Assembly: GCF_017921975.2 (NCBI RefSeq)
Contig: NZ_JAGEMO020000040.1
Coordinates: 1 to 59,571 of the forward strand
Length of the DNA stretch: 59,571 nucleotides
Direction of reading: 5' to 3'
From: Hymenobacter terricola
Lineage (GTDB): Bacteria > Bacteroidota > Bacteroidia > Cytophagales > Hymenobacteraceae
Positions 1 through 7,763 of the stretch are shown here, piece by piece. Positions within the stretch are counted from its first letter, which is position 1. The number at the start of each line of letters is the position of its first letter. Under the pieces are notes generated by a model. The model saw only the letters and a program-made list of their open reading frames with translations, was not told where the DNA came from and searched no databases. Made by a program: the position numbers and the translations under genes.

Positions 1-177
1 AAAAAAAATCGGACGCAAGTGATTGAGCACAACGAAGAAGTCTACAAAAATCGTAACCAAATCGAACGCTGCTTCAACCGCCTCAAGCGGTTTCGGGGCC
101 TCGCTTCACGCTACGAAAAGAACGCCAGCACCTTTCTGGCAATGGTCACCCTCGGAGCCATCCTGATGTGGCTTTAA
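1..177 (+). mobile_element. 3' end of an IS5-family transposase gene (cut by window edge)
   Basis: The first 58 codons are open from base 1 and stop at 175-177. They carry the Y-(2)-R-(3)-E-(6)-K signature of IS4/IS5-type DDE transposases at Y15, R18, E22 and K29 of the visible part. The E is the last catalytic acid. The hydrophobic end (LGAILMWL) is typical of the IS427-like group of IS5. The two catalytic Asp residues would lie outside the window. The right terminal inverted repeat should fall within about 180-250, but without the left end I cannot define it. Family call is good; subgroup is inference. Confidence 0.85.
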
Positions 178-252
178 TTGTTTACACGTCCTAAAATAGA
201 AGTACCTGAATGCCGTTGTGGGCGCATTCCTCCTCAATTACGGTTCTGGTTT

Positions 253-1014
253 ATGCTGCGTCGTTTGTCGTGCTGCGTGTTGTTGATGTTACCCGTTTTT
301 CAGCTGCTGGCCCAGTCCTGCACCACGCCCGCCGACAGCCTGGCCGGCGCCAACCCGGCCGATTTCTGGCAGCAGCAGCTGCGGTTTCCGCGGGTGCGGG
401 CGGCGCAGGCTGCCACCGGGCCAGCCGTGGCCAGCCGCCTCCGCACCCACTACCTCGACCCCAAGCGGCTGGAAATTTTCATTCGAATGATTAAGACCAA
501 CCGGGAATTGGAGGTCTGGGCCCGCAACCGGGGCGCGGGGCCGTTCGAGTTGCTCCACGCCTACCCGCTGGCGGCTACGTCGGGTGGCCTGGGGCCCAAG
601 CGCCGGGCCGGCGACTACCAGGTGCCCGAGGGTTTCTACGAAATCGACCGCTTCAACCCCAGCAGTAATTTCCACCTCTCGCTGGGTCTCAACTACCCCA
701 ACGCCGCCGACCGCGCCCTGGGCGAGGCCAACCCCGGCGGCGATATTTTCATCCACGGCGGCGCAGTCACCGTCGGCTGCATGCCCATCACCGATGCGGG
801 CATTGAGGAAGTGTACCTGCTGGCCGTGACGGCGCGGGCGGCCGGGCAGGCGGCCATTCCGGTGCATATTTTCCCGTTTCCGATGACGGAGGCTGAATTT
901 GCGAAGCACCGCAACAGCCCGCACGTGGCGTTTTGGCGGGGCTTGCTGCCGGGCTACGCCTACTTCGAGCAGCACCACGAGGTGGCTGCTGCGGCCTTGC
1001 TGGCCCTGAAGTAG
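253..1014 (+). CDS. L,D-transpeptidase (YkuD/YafK-like) with signal peptide
   Basis: A 253-residue protein from the ATG at 253, which begins a clear signal peptide (basic MLRR, then a hydrophobic core to about residue 22). An upstream TTG at 178 would put the signal peptide in the middle of the protein, so I reject it. The catalytic motif is H168-G-G-A-V-T-V-G-C176 followed by M-P-I, the His...Gly-Cys arrangement of the YkuD fold. These enzymes make 3-3 crosslinks or attach proteins to peptidoglycan in the periplasm. The YafK-like subgroup is inferred from the GDIFIHGG context. It lies just after the transposase end, so its native promoter may have been replaced or displaced by the insertion. 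Confidence 0.85.
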   Translation: MLRRLSCCVLLMLPVFQLLAQSCTTPADSLAGANPADFWQQQLRFPRVRAAQAATGPAVASRLRTHYLDPKRLEIFIRMIKTNRELEVWARNRGAGPFELLHAYPLAATSGGLGPKRRAGDYQVPEGFYEIDRFNPSSNFHLSLGLNYPNAADRALGEANPGGDIFIHGGAVTVGCMPITDAGIEEVYLLAVTARAAGQAAIPVHIFPFPMTEAEFAKHRNSPHVAFWRGLLPGYAYFEQHHEVAAAALLALK

Positions 1015-1059
1015 CCGCACGGGTTTTCGCTTCGCGGGCCGGCGGCCTAACTTGCCGCC

Positions 1060-2307
1060 GTGCCGCGTTTCCTCCTGCTTTTTCTGGCCCTCGTGGCCCT
1101 GTTCAACCTCAGCCGCGTGCTGCGCGAACCCCGGCCCGATGCGGACCGGCCCATGGATTTCCGCACCTGCTACGTGGGCCAGGCCGTGCTGCGCCAGGGT
1201 CAGAACCCGTATGACGACGCCACGCTGAAAACCGGCTGGCAGCGCATCGTTCAGCACGAACACCTCCGCAGCCGCACCCAGCCGGGCCTGCCCAACCTGC
1301 CGTTTCTGTACCCGCCGTGGGCGGCGGCGCTGTTCGGCCTCACGGTGGGCCGCATGCCGTATGCGCTGGCATGGCCGCTGTGGTACGGCCTGGCGCTGCT
1401 GAGCCTGGGGTTATTGGGCTGGCTCTGGACCAAAGTCCTGCCGCAGGAAAAGGCGCTGAGTGTACCGTGGTGGCAGTTTTTGGTAGCCGCGCTGGCGCTC
1501 AAAGGCACTGTGCCGGCCCTGCTCACGGGCCAGCCTACGTTTGCGGCGCTGGCGCTGGGTGTGGGGGCACTGGCAGTTAGCCGCCGCTTCGAAGGCAGAC
1601 TTGGTGGCCAATTGCTGGCCGGCCTGCTGCTGGGGCTGGCCGCTTTCAAAGTGACGCTGCTGCTGCCTTTTGCCGCGTGGTTTATCTGGAAAAAGCAGTG
1701 GCTGCCGCTGGCTGTGGCCGCCACCGTAGTGGCGCTGCTTAGCGCGGTGGCGTGGGCCTGGGCCGAGTTTCCCCAGGAGCTGTTGCCCACTTACCAGCAC
1801 TTGCTGGCGCAGGTGCGCACTCAATCCTTCAACCCTGCCGACCCCGATTATCCCCTCACGCAAGGCATGACGCTCCGCCTGGAGCTGGGCAACGTGCTGG
1901 AGTGGCTGCGGCCCGGCAGCAGCGCCTGGCACGCACCCTCGCACGCGGCGCTGTGGCTGGCCGCCGGCGGGCGACTGCTGCGGCTGCGTCGGGCAGGCCA
2001 GCCGCTGGCCGACGGGTACGTTTTCCTGGTTATCGGCACGCTCACACTGCTTACCACCTACCATCTGTATTACGATGCAGTGCTGCTGTTGCCGCTGCTG
2101 ATTTACGGGTTGCGGCTGCCGCAGCGGCGGCAATGGCTGCTCCTGGCCCTGCTGCTCCCGCTGCTGTTGCCGCTCAACGGCATCGCGCTGGCGCTGGGCA
2201 ATCCGGCGGCGCTGCACGGGCTGTATTTCCTGATGCCGCTTTCGCTGCTGGGGGTGCTGCTGCTGCTGCTGGCCCGGCCGGTGCGGCGGGAATCAGCCGT
2301 TATTTAA
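1060..2307 (+). CDS. GT87/DUF2029-like integral membrane glycosyltransferase
   Basis: A 415-residue polytopic membrane protein with a GTG start at 1060, giving an immediate N-terminal hydrophobic helix. About ten hydrophobic segments span it, including a very Leu-rich C-terminal half. The first periplasmic loop contains the pattern M-D-F-R-T-C-Y and G-Q-N-P-Y-D, resembling the acidic loop of DUF2029 (GT87) polyprenyl-phosphate-dependent mannosyltransferases. Such enzymes act from the periplasmic face on lipid-linked sugars. Substrate cannot be told from sequence. It starts 45 bases after the L,D-transpeptidase stop and may be cotranscribed with it. Confidence 0.65.
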   Translation: MPRFLLLFLALVALFNLSRVLREPRPDADRPMDFRTCYVGQAVLRQGQNPYDDATLKTGWQRIVQHEHLRSRTQPGLPNLPFLYPPWAAALFGLTVGRMPYALAWPLWYGLALLSLGLLGWLWTKVLPQEKALSVPWWQFLVAALALKGTVPALLTGQPTFAALALGVGALAVSRRFEGRLGGQLLAGLLLGLAAFKVTLLLPFAAWFIWKKQWLPLAVAATVVALLSAVAWAWAEFPQELLPTYQHLLAQVRTQSFNPADPDYPLTQGMTLRLELGNVLEWLRPGSSAWHAPSHAALWLAAGGRLLRLRRAGQPLADGYVFLVIGTLTLLTTYHLYYDAVLLLPLLIYGLRLPQRRQWLLLALLLPLLLPLNGIALALGNPAALHGLYFLMPLSLLGVLLLLLARPVRRESAVI

Positions 2308-2409
2308 CACCCCGAAACACTACGTAAAAACGGCATAGCGCCGTTTGAAAAGGCACCACCCGGCACCATTTTTTCGTTAAGCCGCCATTACCAACCGCTT
2401 CAATTGCCC

Positions 2410-3513
2410 ATGAAACGCCTTCTTCTTGCTTTGCTCCCGCTGCTGCTCAGCGTAGCGACCCGCGCCCAGCGCCCCACCGACATCTGGTATTTCGGCCAGC
2501 AGGCGGGCCTGACTTTTGCCGACGGCAACGTGCCCAAGCCGCTGAGCGACGGCAAGATGAGCACCTACGAGGGCTGCGCCGTGGCTACCACTTCCAAGGG
2601 CGAGCTGCTGTTCTACACCAACGGCGAAACCGTGTGGAACCGCAAGCACCAGCCCATGCCCAACGGCCACAAGCTAATGGGGAGCGGCAGCAGCACCCAG
2701 TCGGCCCTCATCGTGCCCGACCCCGGCTCGGGCAATGTCTTTTACATTTTCACGGTGGCCCCGCAGGGCACGCCCAACGGCCTGCGCTACTCGGTGGTGG
2801 ACATGACCCGCGACGACGGTTTCGGCGACCTGCCCCGCGTGAACCTGCTGCTTATTCAACCGGTGGCCGAAAAGCTGGCCGCCGTGCGCCACGCCAACGG
2901 CCGCGACACCTGGGTGGTGGCCCACCGCTGGAACTCCAACGCCTTCGTGAGCTACCTCGTCACGGCCGATGGCGTATCGGCCAAGCCGCTGATGAGCAAC
3001 GTGGGCAGCATGAACGCCGGCCCCGGCCGCAACGCCATTGGCGCGCTCAAGTTTTCGCCCGATGGCCAGCACCTCGCCGCCGCTCTCTGGCGCGAAACCA
3101 ACAAGTTTGAAATCTATGATTTCGACCGCACTACCGGCAAGGTGAGCAACCCGCGCAGTTTCGGGCCCTACGCCGAGGCCTACGGCGTAGAGTTTTCGCC
3201 CGACGGCACCAAAGTCTACGGCACCTGCAACGGCGTGGGCGGCGGCCAAACCGAAATCTGGCAGTTCGACCTCAAAACCAAGGCCAAAACCCTGGTCGGC
3301 AAGTCGGCCAACCGCAAAATCGGGGCCCTCCAGCGCGGGCCCGACGGCCGCATCTACGTGGCCCGTGAGGATAACCCCAACCTCGGCGTAATTGAGGCGC
3401 CGAATGCCCTGGGCAAGGATTGCAAGTACGTGGACGAGGGCCTGAAGCTGGGCGGGCGCCACAGCAAGCTGGGCCTGCCCGCGTTTGTGGTGGTGCCGAA
3501 CGAAGGCCGCTAG
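2410..3513 (+). CDS. Secreted beta-propeller (WD40-like) protein
   Basis: A 367-residue exported protein. The ATG at 2410 opens a signal peptide ending near ATRAQ; an in-frame TTG two codons earlier is less likely. The mature N-terminus (DIWYFGQQAGLTF) is a recurrent opening of Bacteroidota propeller proteins, which are often found N-terminal to surface modules. Repeated blade motifs are visible, such as F-S-P-D-G-Q-H-L and F-S-P-D-G-T-K-V, each followed by a hydrophobic strand. No C-terminal T9SS sorting domain or PKD domain follows, so this looks like a stand-alone propeller. Function is unknown; a binding role is only inferred. Confidence 0.7.
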   Translation: MKRLLLALLPLLLSVATRAQRPTDIWYFGQQAGLTFADGNVPKPLSDGKMSTYEGCAVATTSKGELLFYTNGETVWNRKHQPMPNGHKLMGSGSSTQSALIVPDPGSGNVFYIFTVAPQGTPNGLRYSVVDMTRDDGFGDLPRVNLLLIQPVAEKLAAVRHANGRDTWVVAHRWNSNAFVSYLVTADGVSAKPLMSNVGSMNAGPGRNAIGALKFSPDGQHLAAALWRETNKFEIYDFDRTTGKVSNPRSFGPYAEAYGVEFSPDGTKVYGTCNGVGGGQTEIWQFDLKTKAKTLVGKSANRKIGALQRGPDGRIYVAREDNPNLGVIEAPNALGKDCKYVDEGLKLGGRHSKLGLPAFVVVPNEGR

Positions 3514-3526
3514 GAACGACCAAACC

Positions 3527-3626
3527 AGAACGTCATGCTGAGCGGAGCCGAAGCATCTCTACCGCAATGGTAAAATGAATTACTTGCGCAGTAGAGATGC
3601 TTCGGCTCCGCTCAGCATGACGTTCT
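3527..3626. repeat. Long inverted repeat, family R1 copy 1
   Basis: Two perfect 36-base arms (3527-3562 and 3591-3626) flank a 28-base loop. The arms begin AGAACGTCATGCTGAGC and end GAAGCATCTCTAC. The element lies in the convergent gap between the propeller gene and the barrel gene. A related copy occurs at 19760-19856. The right arm is not followed by a strong T-run, so a simple terminator role is not obvious. Confidence 0.9.
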
Positions 3627-3643
3627 TTTAGTGCCTTTCTTGC

Positions 3644-5068
3644 CTATTCACCACCAATCTTAAACCGCAGGAAACCCAGTGCCAGCGAGTAGTACGGCGA
3701 TTTTTCGCCGAAATAACCCGTCACGTCGCGGCTGCTGATGCCGGCTTCCCACACCTTGCTCACCAGCGTAACGCCCAGCGGCAGGCTGGTGCCGTAGCCC
3801 GAGCCGCCCGTGACGCCGCTGCTCAGCCGCAGCCAATGCACGGGCTTGTAATCGACGCCTACGCCCACGAACGTGGAGGTGAGGTTGCCGGCCACTTTGT
3901 TGAGGGGCACGGTCACATCGAGGCCGGCCTCGAACAATTCGCTGAGCCGGAAGCCGCCGCCCAGGCGCATTTTGGCGGGCAGGGAGGCACTGCGCTCCTG
4001 CGCCGGCGAGTACGTGAACAGGCTCTTGCTGTCGGTGTCGAACTCGTTGATGATGCCCTTGATGACGTTGTAGCTGTCGAGCCCCGTGGCATTGGTGTAC
4101 TTCAGCTTTTGGTCGGTAGCGGTGAGCACGTTGCCGGTCCAGGTCATGCTGCCCATGTCGACCACCGACACGCCCAGGCGGACGGATTTGCCCACTTCGG
4201 CGGCCAGGCCCAGGTCGAAGCCGTTGCCGTGGCCCACACTCTGCAGGCCGGAGCCGGTTTCCAGGTTAAAGTTCGCCCCGCTGCCAATGGTGCCGTAGTT
4301 CACCTTGAACAGCGGCGAAAGGGCGTTGTAGGCGTACAGGCTGCCGCCTTCAATGCGTACGTCGGCGATGCCCAGTCCCTGAATGTAGCGGTAGCCCGCC
4401 CCGGCCGACAGCTTGAAACCGGTCATATCCAGCACTTGCACACCGTAGGAAATGTTGTACTCGCTGGTCCAGGCCATCTGGATATTGGTGCCGTCGAGGG
4501 CCGCCGATAGCAACGGGGCGTTGGGGTTGATGGTGGTCGGGTCGGGATTGCCGGAGGCCGGGTAATACTGCCGGATGACGGCCGCGTTCTGCCCGTTTAC
4601 GATGATGTCGGCGGCGTTCTGGTTCAGCCCCAGGTGCACGCCCATGCGGTGGCGGTTGCTGACGGCAAGGCTGCCCAAGCCGCTGGGCAGCGACACGGCC
4701 AGCGCGAAGGTGGTCACGTCGGCGTTGGCGTTGAGGGTGTTGGTGCTGGTCAGCGATTTCACCAGGTCGGCGCGCTCGGCGGCCGGAATGGTCTGGTCGG
4801 TGTCAAAAAGCAGGTGCTTGAACAGCGTTTTGCTGAGCGACTGCGAGGCCACGCCCACGCCCGTTTCCAGCACCGTGAACGACACTTTGGCCTGGCCCAC
4901 CCGGCCGAGGTTGGCGGGGTTGATGCCAATGGCCTGGTAGTCCTGCGCGAATGTGTTGATGACCCCGCCGCGCCCGGTGGCGGTGAAGTTGCTGAGCTCG
5001 TTTTGGGCAAATGCCGTGGCCGGCAGGGCCAGCCCGGCGGCCAGTAAAAGAGAATAAGGTGCTTTCAT
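3644..5068 (-). CDS. Outer-membrane beta-barrel protein, DUF5723-like
   Basis: A 474-residue protein with a clean signal peptide (MKAPYSLLLAAGLALPATAFAQ in two stretches: basic start, hydrophobic core, AFAQ cleavage). I chose the ATG at 5066-5068 over in-frame upstream codons because the signal peptide starts there. Features are the G-I-N-P-A-N-L-G motif after about 30 mature residues, alternating polar/hydrophobic strands throughout, and a C-terminal aromatic strand (YYSLALGFLRFKIGGE). These resemble the DUF5723 family of Bacteroidota outer-membrane proteins. It transcribes away from meaB. Function is unknown. Confidence 0.65.
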   Translation of the reverse strand: MKAPYSLLLAAGLALPATAFAQNELSNFTATGRGGVINTFAQDYQAIGINPANLGRVGQAKVSFTVLETGVGVASQSLSKTLFKHLLFDTDQTIPAAERADLVKSLTSTNTLNANADVTTFALAVSLPSGLGSLAVSNRHRMGVHLGLNQNAADIIVNGQNAAVIRQYYPASGNPDPTTINPNAPLLSAALDGTNIQMAWTSEYNISYGVQVLDMTGFKLSAGAGYRYIQGLGIADVRIEGGSLYAYNALSPLFKVNYGTIGSGANFNLETGSGLQSVGHGNGFDLGLAAEVGKSVRLGVSVVDMGSMTWTGNVLTATDQKLKYTNATGLDSYNVIKGIINEFDTDSKSLFTYSPAQERSASLPAKMRLGGGFRLSELFEAGLDVTVPLNKVAGNLTSTFVGVGVDYKPVHWLRLSSGVTGGSGYGTSLPLGVTLVSKVWEAGISSRDVTGYFGEKSPYYSLALGFLRFKIGGE

Positions 5069-5279
5069 GCAGAGCGCGGTGAAGGGTGAATTGGTGAGGA
5101 ATTGAGAGGGGGTGAGGGATGGTGCGGGGGTGGCAAGCAAAGAACTCCGGCCCGGCCGGCCGCGCCAGCCGCAGTCGCCCAGCGCCCGGGTAGCGTCGAC
5201 CAATACCGCCCGGCAATGGCAATGATTACCGAAACGCCCGTTCTTTGCCTCCGCAAGCTAACGCCTACCCACCAAACTA

Positions 5280-6260
5280 TTGCCTCCCAAACGCCTTTCC
5301 GCCGCCGAATACGCCACCGGCATCCTGGCCGGCTCCCGCACGGTGCTGGGCCGCGCCATCACGCTGGTCGAAAGCACCCTGCCCGCCGACCAGGCCCTGG
5401 CGCAGGCGGTGCTGCAGGCGGTGCTGCCCCACACCGGCCGCAGCCTGCGGGTGGGCATCACGGGCGTGCCGGGGGTGGGCAAAAGCACGTTTATTGAAGC
5501 GTTGGGCCGGTTTTTGGTCGAAACCAAGGGCCTGAAGCTGGCCGTGCTGGCCGTGGACCCCAGCAGCCAGCGCGGCGGCGGCAGCATTCTGGGCGACAAA
5601 ACCCGGATGCCCTGGCTGGCCGCCCAGCCCGCCGCGTTCATCCGGCCTTCCCCGGCCGGCAACAGCCTCGGCGGGGTGGCCCGCGCCACGCGGGAAGCAT
5701 TATTATTATGTGAAGCGGCCGGCCACGACGTCATTTTTGTGGAAACCGTGGGCGTCGGGCAGTCCGAAACCACCGTGCACGGCATGGTCGATTTCTTCCT
5801 GCTGCTGCTGCTGGCCGGGGCCGGCGACGAGCTCCAGGGCCTCAAGCGCGGCATCATGGAAATGGCCGACGCCCTGTGCATCACCAAAGCCGACCACGGC
5901 AACGAGCAGGCCGCCCGCCGCGCCCGCCTCGACTACCAGAGCGCGCTGCACCTGTTTCCGCCCGCGCCCTCGGGCCAGGTGCAGCCGGTACTGCTGACTT
6001 CGGCGGTGGACGGCACGGGCCTGGCGCAGGTGTGGGAAGTCATCGAGACCTACGCCGCCGCCACCCGGCAGAGTGGCTACTTTGCGCAGCGGCGGCAGGA
6101 GCAGCAGCTGCAATGGCTGCACCAAAGCATTGCCCAGGCCCTGGAAACCCGCTTTTACGCCGATGCCGCCGTGCGTGAGCGGCTGCCCACCGTGCGAGCC
6201 GCCGTGGCGGCGGGCCGGCTCACGCCCTTCGCCGCCGCCGGGGAGCTGCTGCGGCTCTGA
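5280..6260 (+). CDS. meaB: MeaB/ArgK-family GTPase (methylmalonyl-CoA mutase chaperone)
   Basis: A 326-residue G3E P-loop GTPase. It has Walker A G62-VPGVGKST-70, D-P-S-S at 93-96, the switch motif E-T-V-G-V-G-Q-S-E at 155-163, and T-K-A-D at 202-205 in place of the usual NKAD guanine motif. Length matches the family. MeaB loads and protects B12 in methylmalonyl-CoA mutase, linking it to propionyl-CoA use and to the acyl-CoA carboxylase at 28746. The mutase itself is not in this window. The start is a TTG at 5280 in phase with a typical N-terminus; no ATG lies near it. Confidence 0.93.
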   Translation: MPPKRLSAAEYATGILAGSRTVLGRAITLVESTLPADQALAQAVLQAVLPHTGRSLRVGITGVPGVGKSTFIEALGRFLVETKGLKLAVLAVDPSSQRGGGSILGDKTRMPWLAAQPAAFIRPSPAGNSLGGVARATREALLLCEAAGHDVIFVETVGVGQSETTVHGMVDFFLLLLLAGAGDELQGLKRGIMEMADALCITKADHGNEQAARRARLDYQSALHLFPPAPSGQVQPVLLTSAVDGTGLAQVWEVIETYAAATRQSGYFAQRRQEQQLQWLHQSIAQALETRFYADAAVRERLPTVRAAVAAGRLTPFAAAGELLRL

Positions 6261-6449
6261 ACACCTGCTAGCGTGGGCCGACGAGGCCAGCCCGACGCGA
6301 TGGGTGACGATTTCGCGCACGGCAATGTGGCGGTAGCGAACAATACCGGCAGGTGTCCGCAACTGTGGCGGCCATGCCTCCGGCACGCGCCATACCTTTC
6401 GCCCCATTTGCCGCTTACTTCCCGTTTTGTCCCCTCCTATTTCCGCAGC

Positions 6450-6635
6450 ATGGCTCACCGTTTATTTCTGATTACCGTTTTGCTGGCCTCGCGCTGGCTG
6501 TGGCCGAGTGGCGCAGTGGCGTAGCTCATCATGAACACCAGCCAGGCCGCCTGGGTGAAACCCACGTTCAGCAGTAACGTGCCCGTGCTGGGCAAACGCC
6601 CTACTGTTGCCATTTACGCCACCGTGAAGGACTAG
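6450..6635 (+). pseudogene. Possible remnant of a small exported protein, split by an in-frame stop
   Basis: The 510-base gap between meaB and the acetyltransferase holds one frame that reads like a broken gene. The ATG at 6450 encodes a signal-peptide-like start (MAHRLFLITVLLAS) that stops at TAG 6522-6524. In the same frame an ATG at 6531 starts 34 more residues ending in TVAIYATVKD, stopping at 6633-6635. Reading through the single stop gives one secreted protein of about 60 residues. I recognise no family, and it could equally be noise. Confidence 0.25.
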
Positions 6636-6770
6636 CAAGCCGCCCCCTTTTAAGCTTTTCCGGAGCGTTGCAGCCGCAGAAACCCGAGCAGTAACGGACG
6701 CTTGTGCTTCTTTTGAAGATGGCCAGGGGCTTTGTATTTTCGTTCGCCTGGCTTTTCCGGCTTCCGTTTC

Positions 6771-7319
6771 ATGTTCACGGCCCTGCATTCGGACTCAATT
6801 ACCCTGCACCTCATCAACGAGGACAACCTGGCGGAGGTGTTTGCTCTGTTTCAGGGCTTCCCCGACTCGCGGGAAATGCTGGAGGAGCTGTTTCGAAATT
6901 ACCTGCCCCGGTACGAAAACGGGCGGCGGACCAACTTCGGGTTCTACTCCATACTGGGCTCCGAGCTGGCCGGCATGACTGCCCTCACGGTGGACAGCTG
7001 GGACGAGCGGTACGCTTCCACGGGGGCCGATATTTTCCGGCACATGCGCGGCCGGGGCGTGACGCCGCGCAGCAAGCCGCACCTGTTTTACCTGGCCTTC
7101 GAGCTGCTGGGCCTGAACCGGGTGGCCACGGGCTGCCGGCTGTCGAACCTGTCGTCGAAGCGCTCGATTGAGAAAACGGCCGGCTTTCAGTTCGAGGGCA
7201 TCATGCGCGAGTCGGGCCGGAACGAGCAGGGCGAGTTTGAGGACGAGTACCTGTACGCTATTTTGCGGCGCGACTGGCTGCGGCTCTACGACAAGGCGCG
7301 GGTGACGGTGCTGGAGTAG
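6771..7319 (+). CDS. GNAT-family N-acetyltransferase (RimJ/RimL-like)
   Basis: A 182-residue protein started at the ATG 6771; in-frame upstream codons would add an unlike N-terminus. The order of elements is that of RimJ/RimL-type GNATs: an early T-L-H-L-I-N-E-D-N-L strand/helix, a central Y-L-A-F-E-L-L-G-L-N-R-V segment, S-N-L-S-S-K-R-S-I-E-K-T-A-G-F-Q near residue 125, and a final E-Y-L-Y-A-I-L-R-R-D-W strand. Substrate is unknown: a protein N-terminus, amino acid or antibiotic are all possible. It reads alone between meaB and the VOC gene. Confidence 0.85.
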   Translation: MFTALHSDSITLHLINEDNLAEVFALFQGFPDSREMLEELFRNYLPRYENGRRTNFGFYSILGSELAGMTALTVDSWDERYASTGADIFRHMRGRGVTPRSKPHLFYLAFELLGLNRVATGCRLSNLSSKRSIEKTAGFQFEGIMRESGRNEQGEFEDEYLYAILRRDWLRLYDKARVTVLE

Positions 7320-7399
7320 CCAAGGCTGCTTACGCGCTGCGTTGGCCCATTTCGGGCACGTTCCGGCCGGCTATTTTCATCATTCAATTCAACCCCACC

Positions 7400-7750
7400 A
7401 TGCAGCTGAACCACCTGAACCTTGCCGTGGCTGATGTGCTGCAAACCCAGCAGCTGTTCGAGAAGTACTTCGGGTTCCAACGCGTGGCGCCCGGCAGCCC
7501 GGCGCTGGCCATTTTGCAGGATGCAAACGGCCTGACGCTCACGCTCAGCAATTTCAACAAAGCCACCGAAGTGGCGTACCCCGAAGACTTCCACCTCGGC
7601 TTCCGGCAAGAAACCGAAGCGCAGGTCAACGAAATCTACCAGCGCCTGCGCGATGACGGATTTGCGGTGGACGCGCCCCGGAAATTCCACGGTTCCTGGA
7701 CGTTTTACTGGCGCGAGCCGGGCGGCCTGCTCATCGAAGTGCTGAGCTGA
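7400..7750 (+). CDS. VOC/glyoxalase-fold protein
   Basis: A 116-residue single-domain protein with the paired beta-alpha-beta-beta-beta modules of the vicinal oxygen chelate fold. Module one runs from M-Q-L-N-H-L-N-L-A-V to about residue 55. Module two runs from Y-P-E-D-F-H-L-G-F to the final L-L-I-E-V-L-S strand. Candidate metal ligands are H5, H64 or nearby, and the C-terminal E of I-E-V. It could be a glyoxalase, a dioxygenase or a resistance protein; the sequence does not decide. The ATG at 7400 follows the ACCCCACC-type spacer common before starts in this window. Confidence 0.85.
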   Translation: MQLNHLNLAVADVLQTQQLFEKYFGFQRVAPGSPALAILQDANGLTLTLSNFNKATEVAYPEDFHLGFRQETEAQVNEIYQRLRDDGFAVDAPRKFHGSWTFYWREPGGLLIEVLS

Positions 7751-7763
7751 GCCGCATAATTGG

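Noticed and set aside
2328..2346. AAACGGC/GCCGTTT hairpin after the GT87-like gene as a terminator
   Set aside because: The stem is short and no T-run follows on the plus strand.
2404..3513. Propeller protein as a T9SS cargo
   Set aside because: It ends at the propeller without a C-terminal sorting domain.
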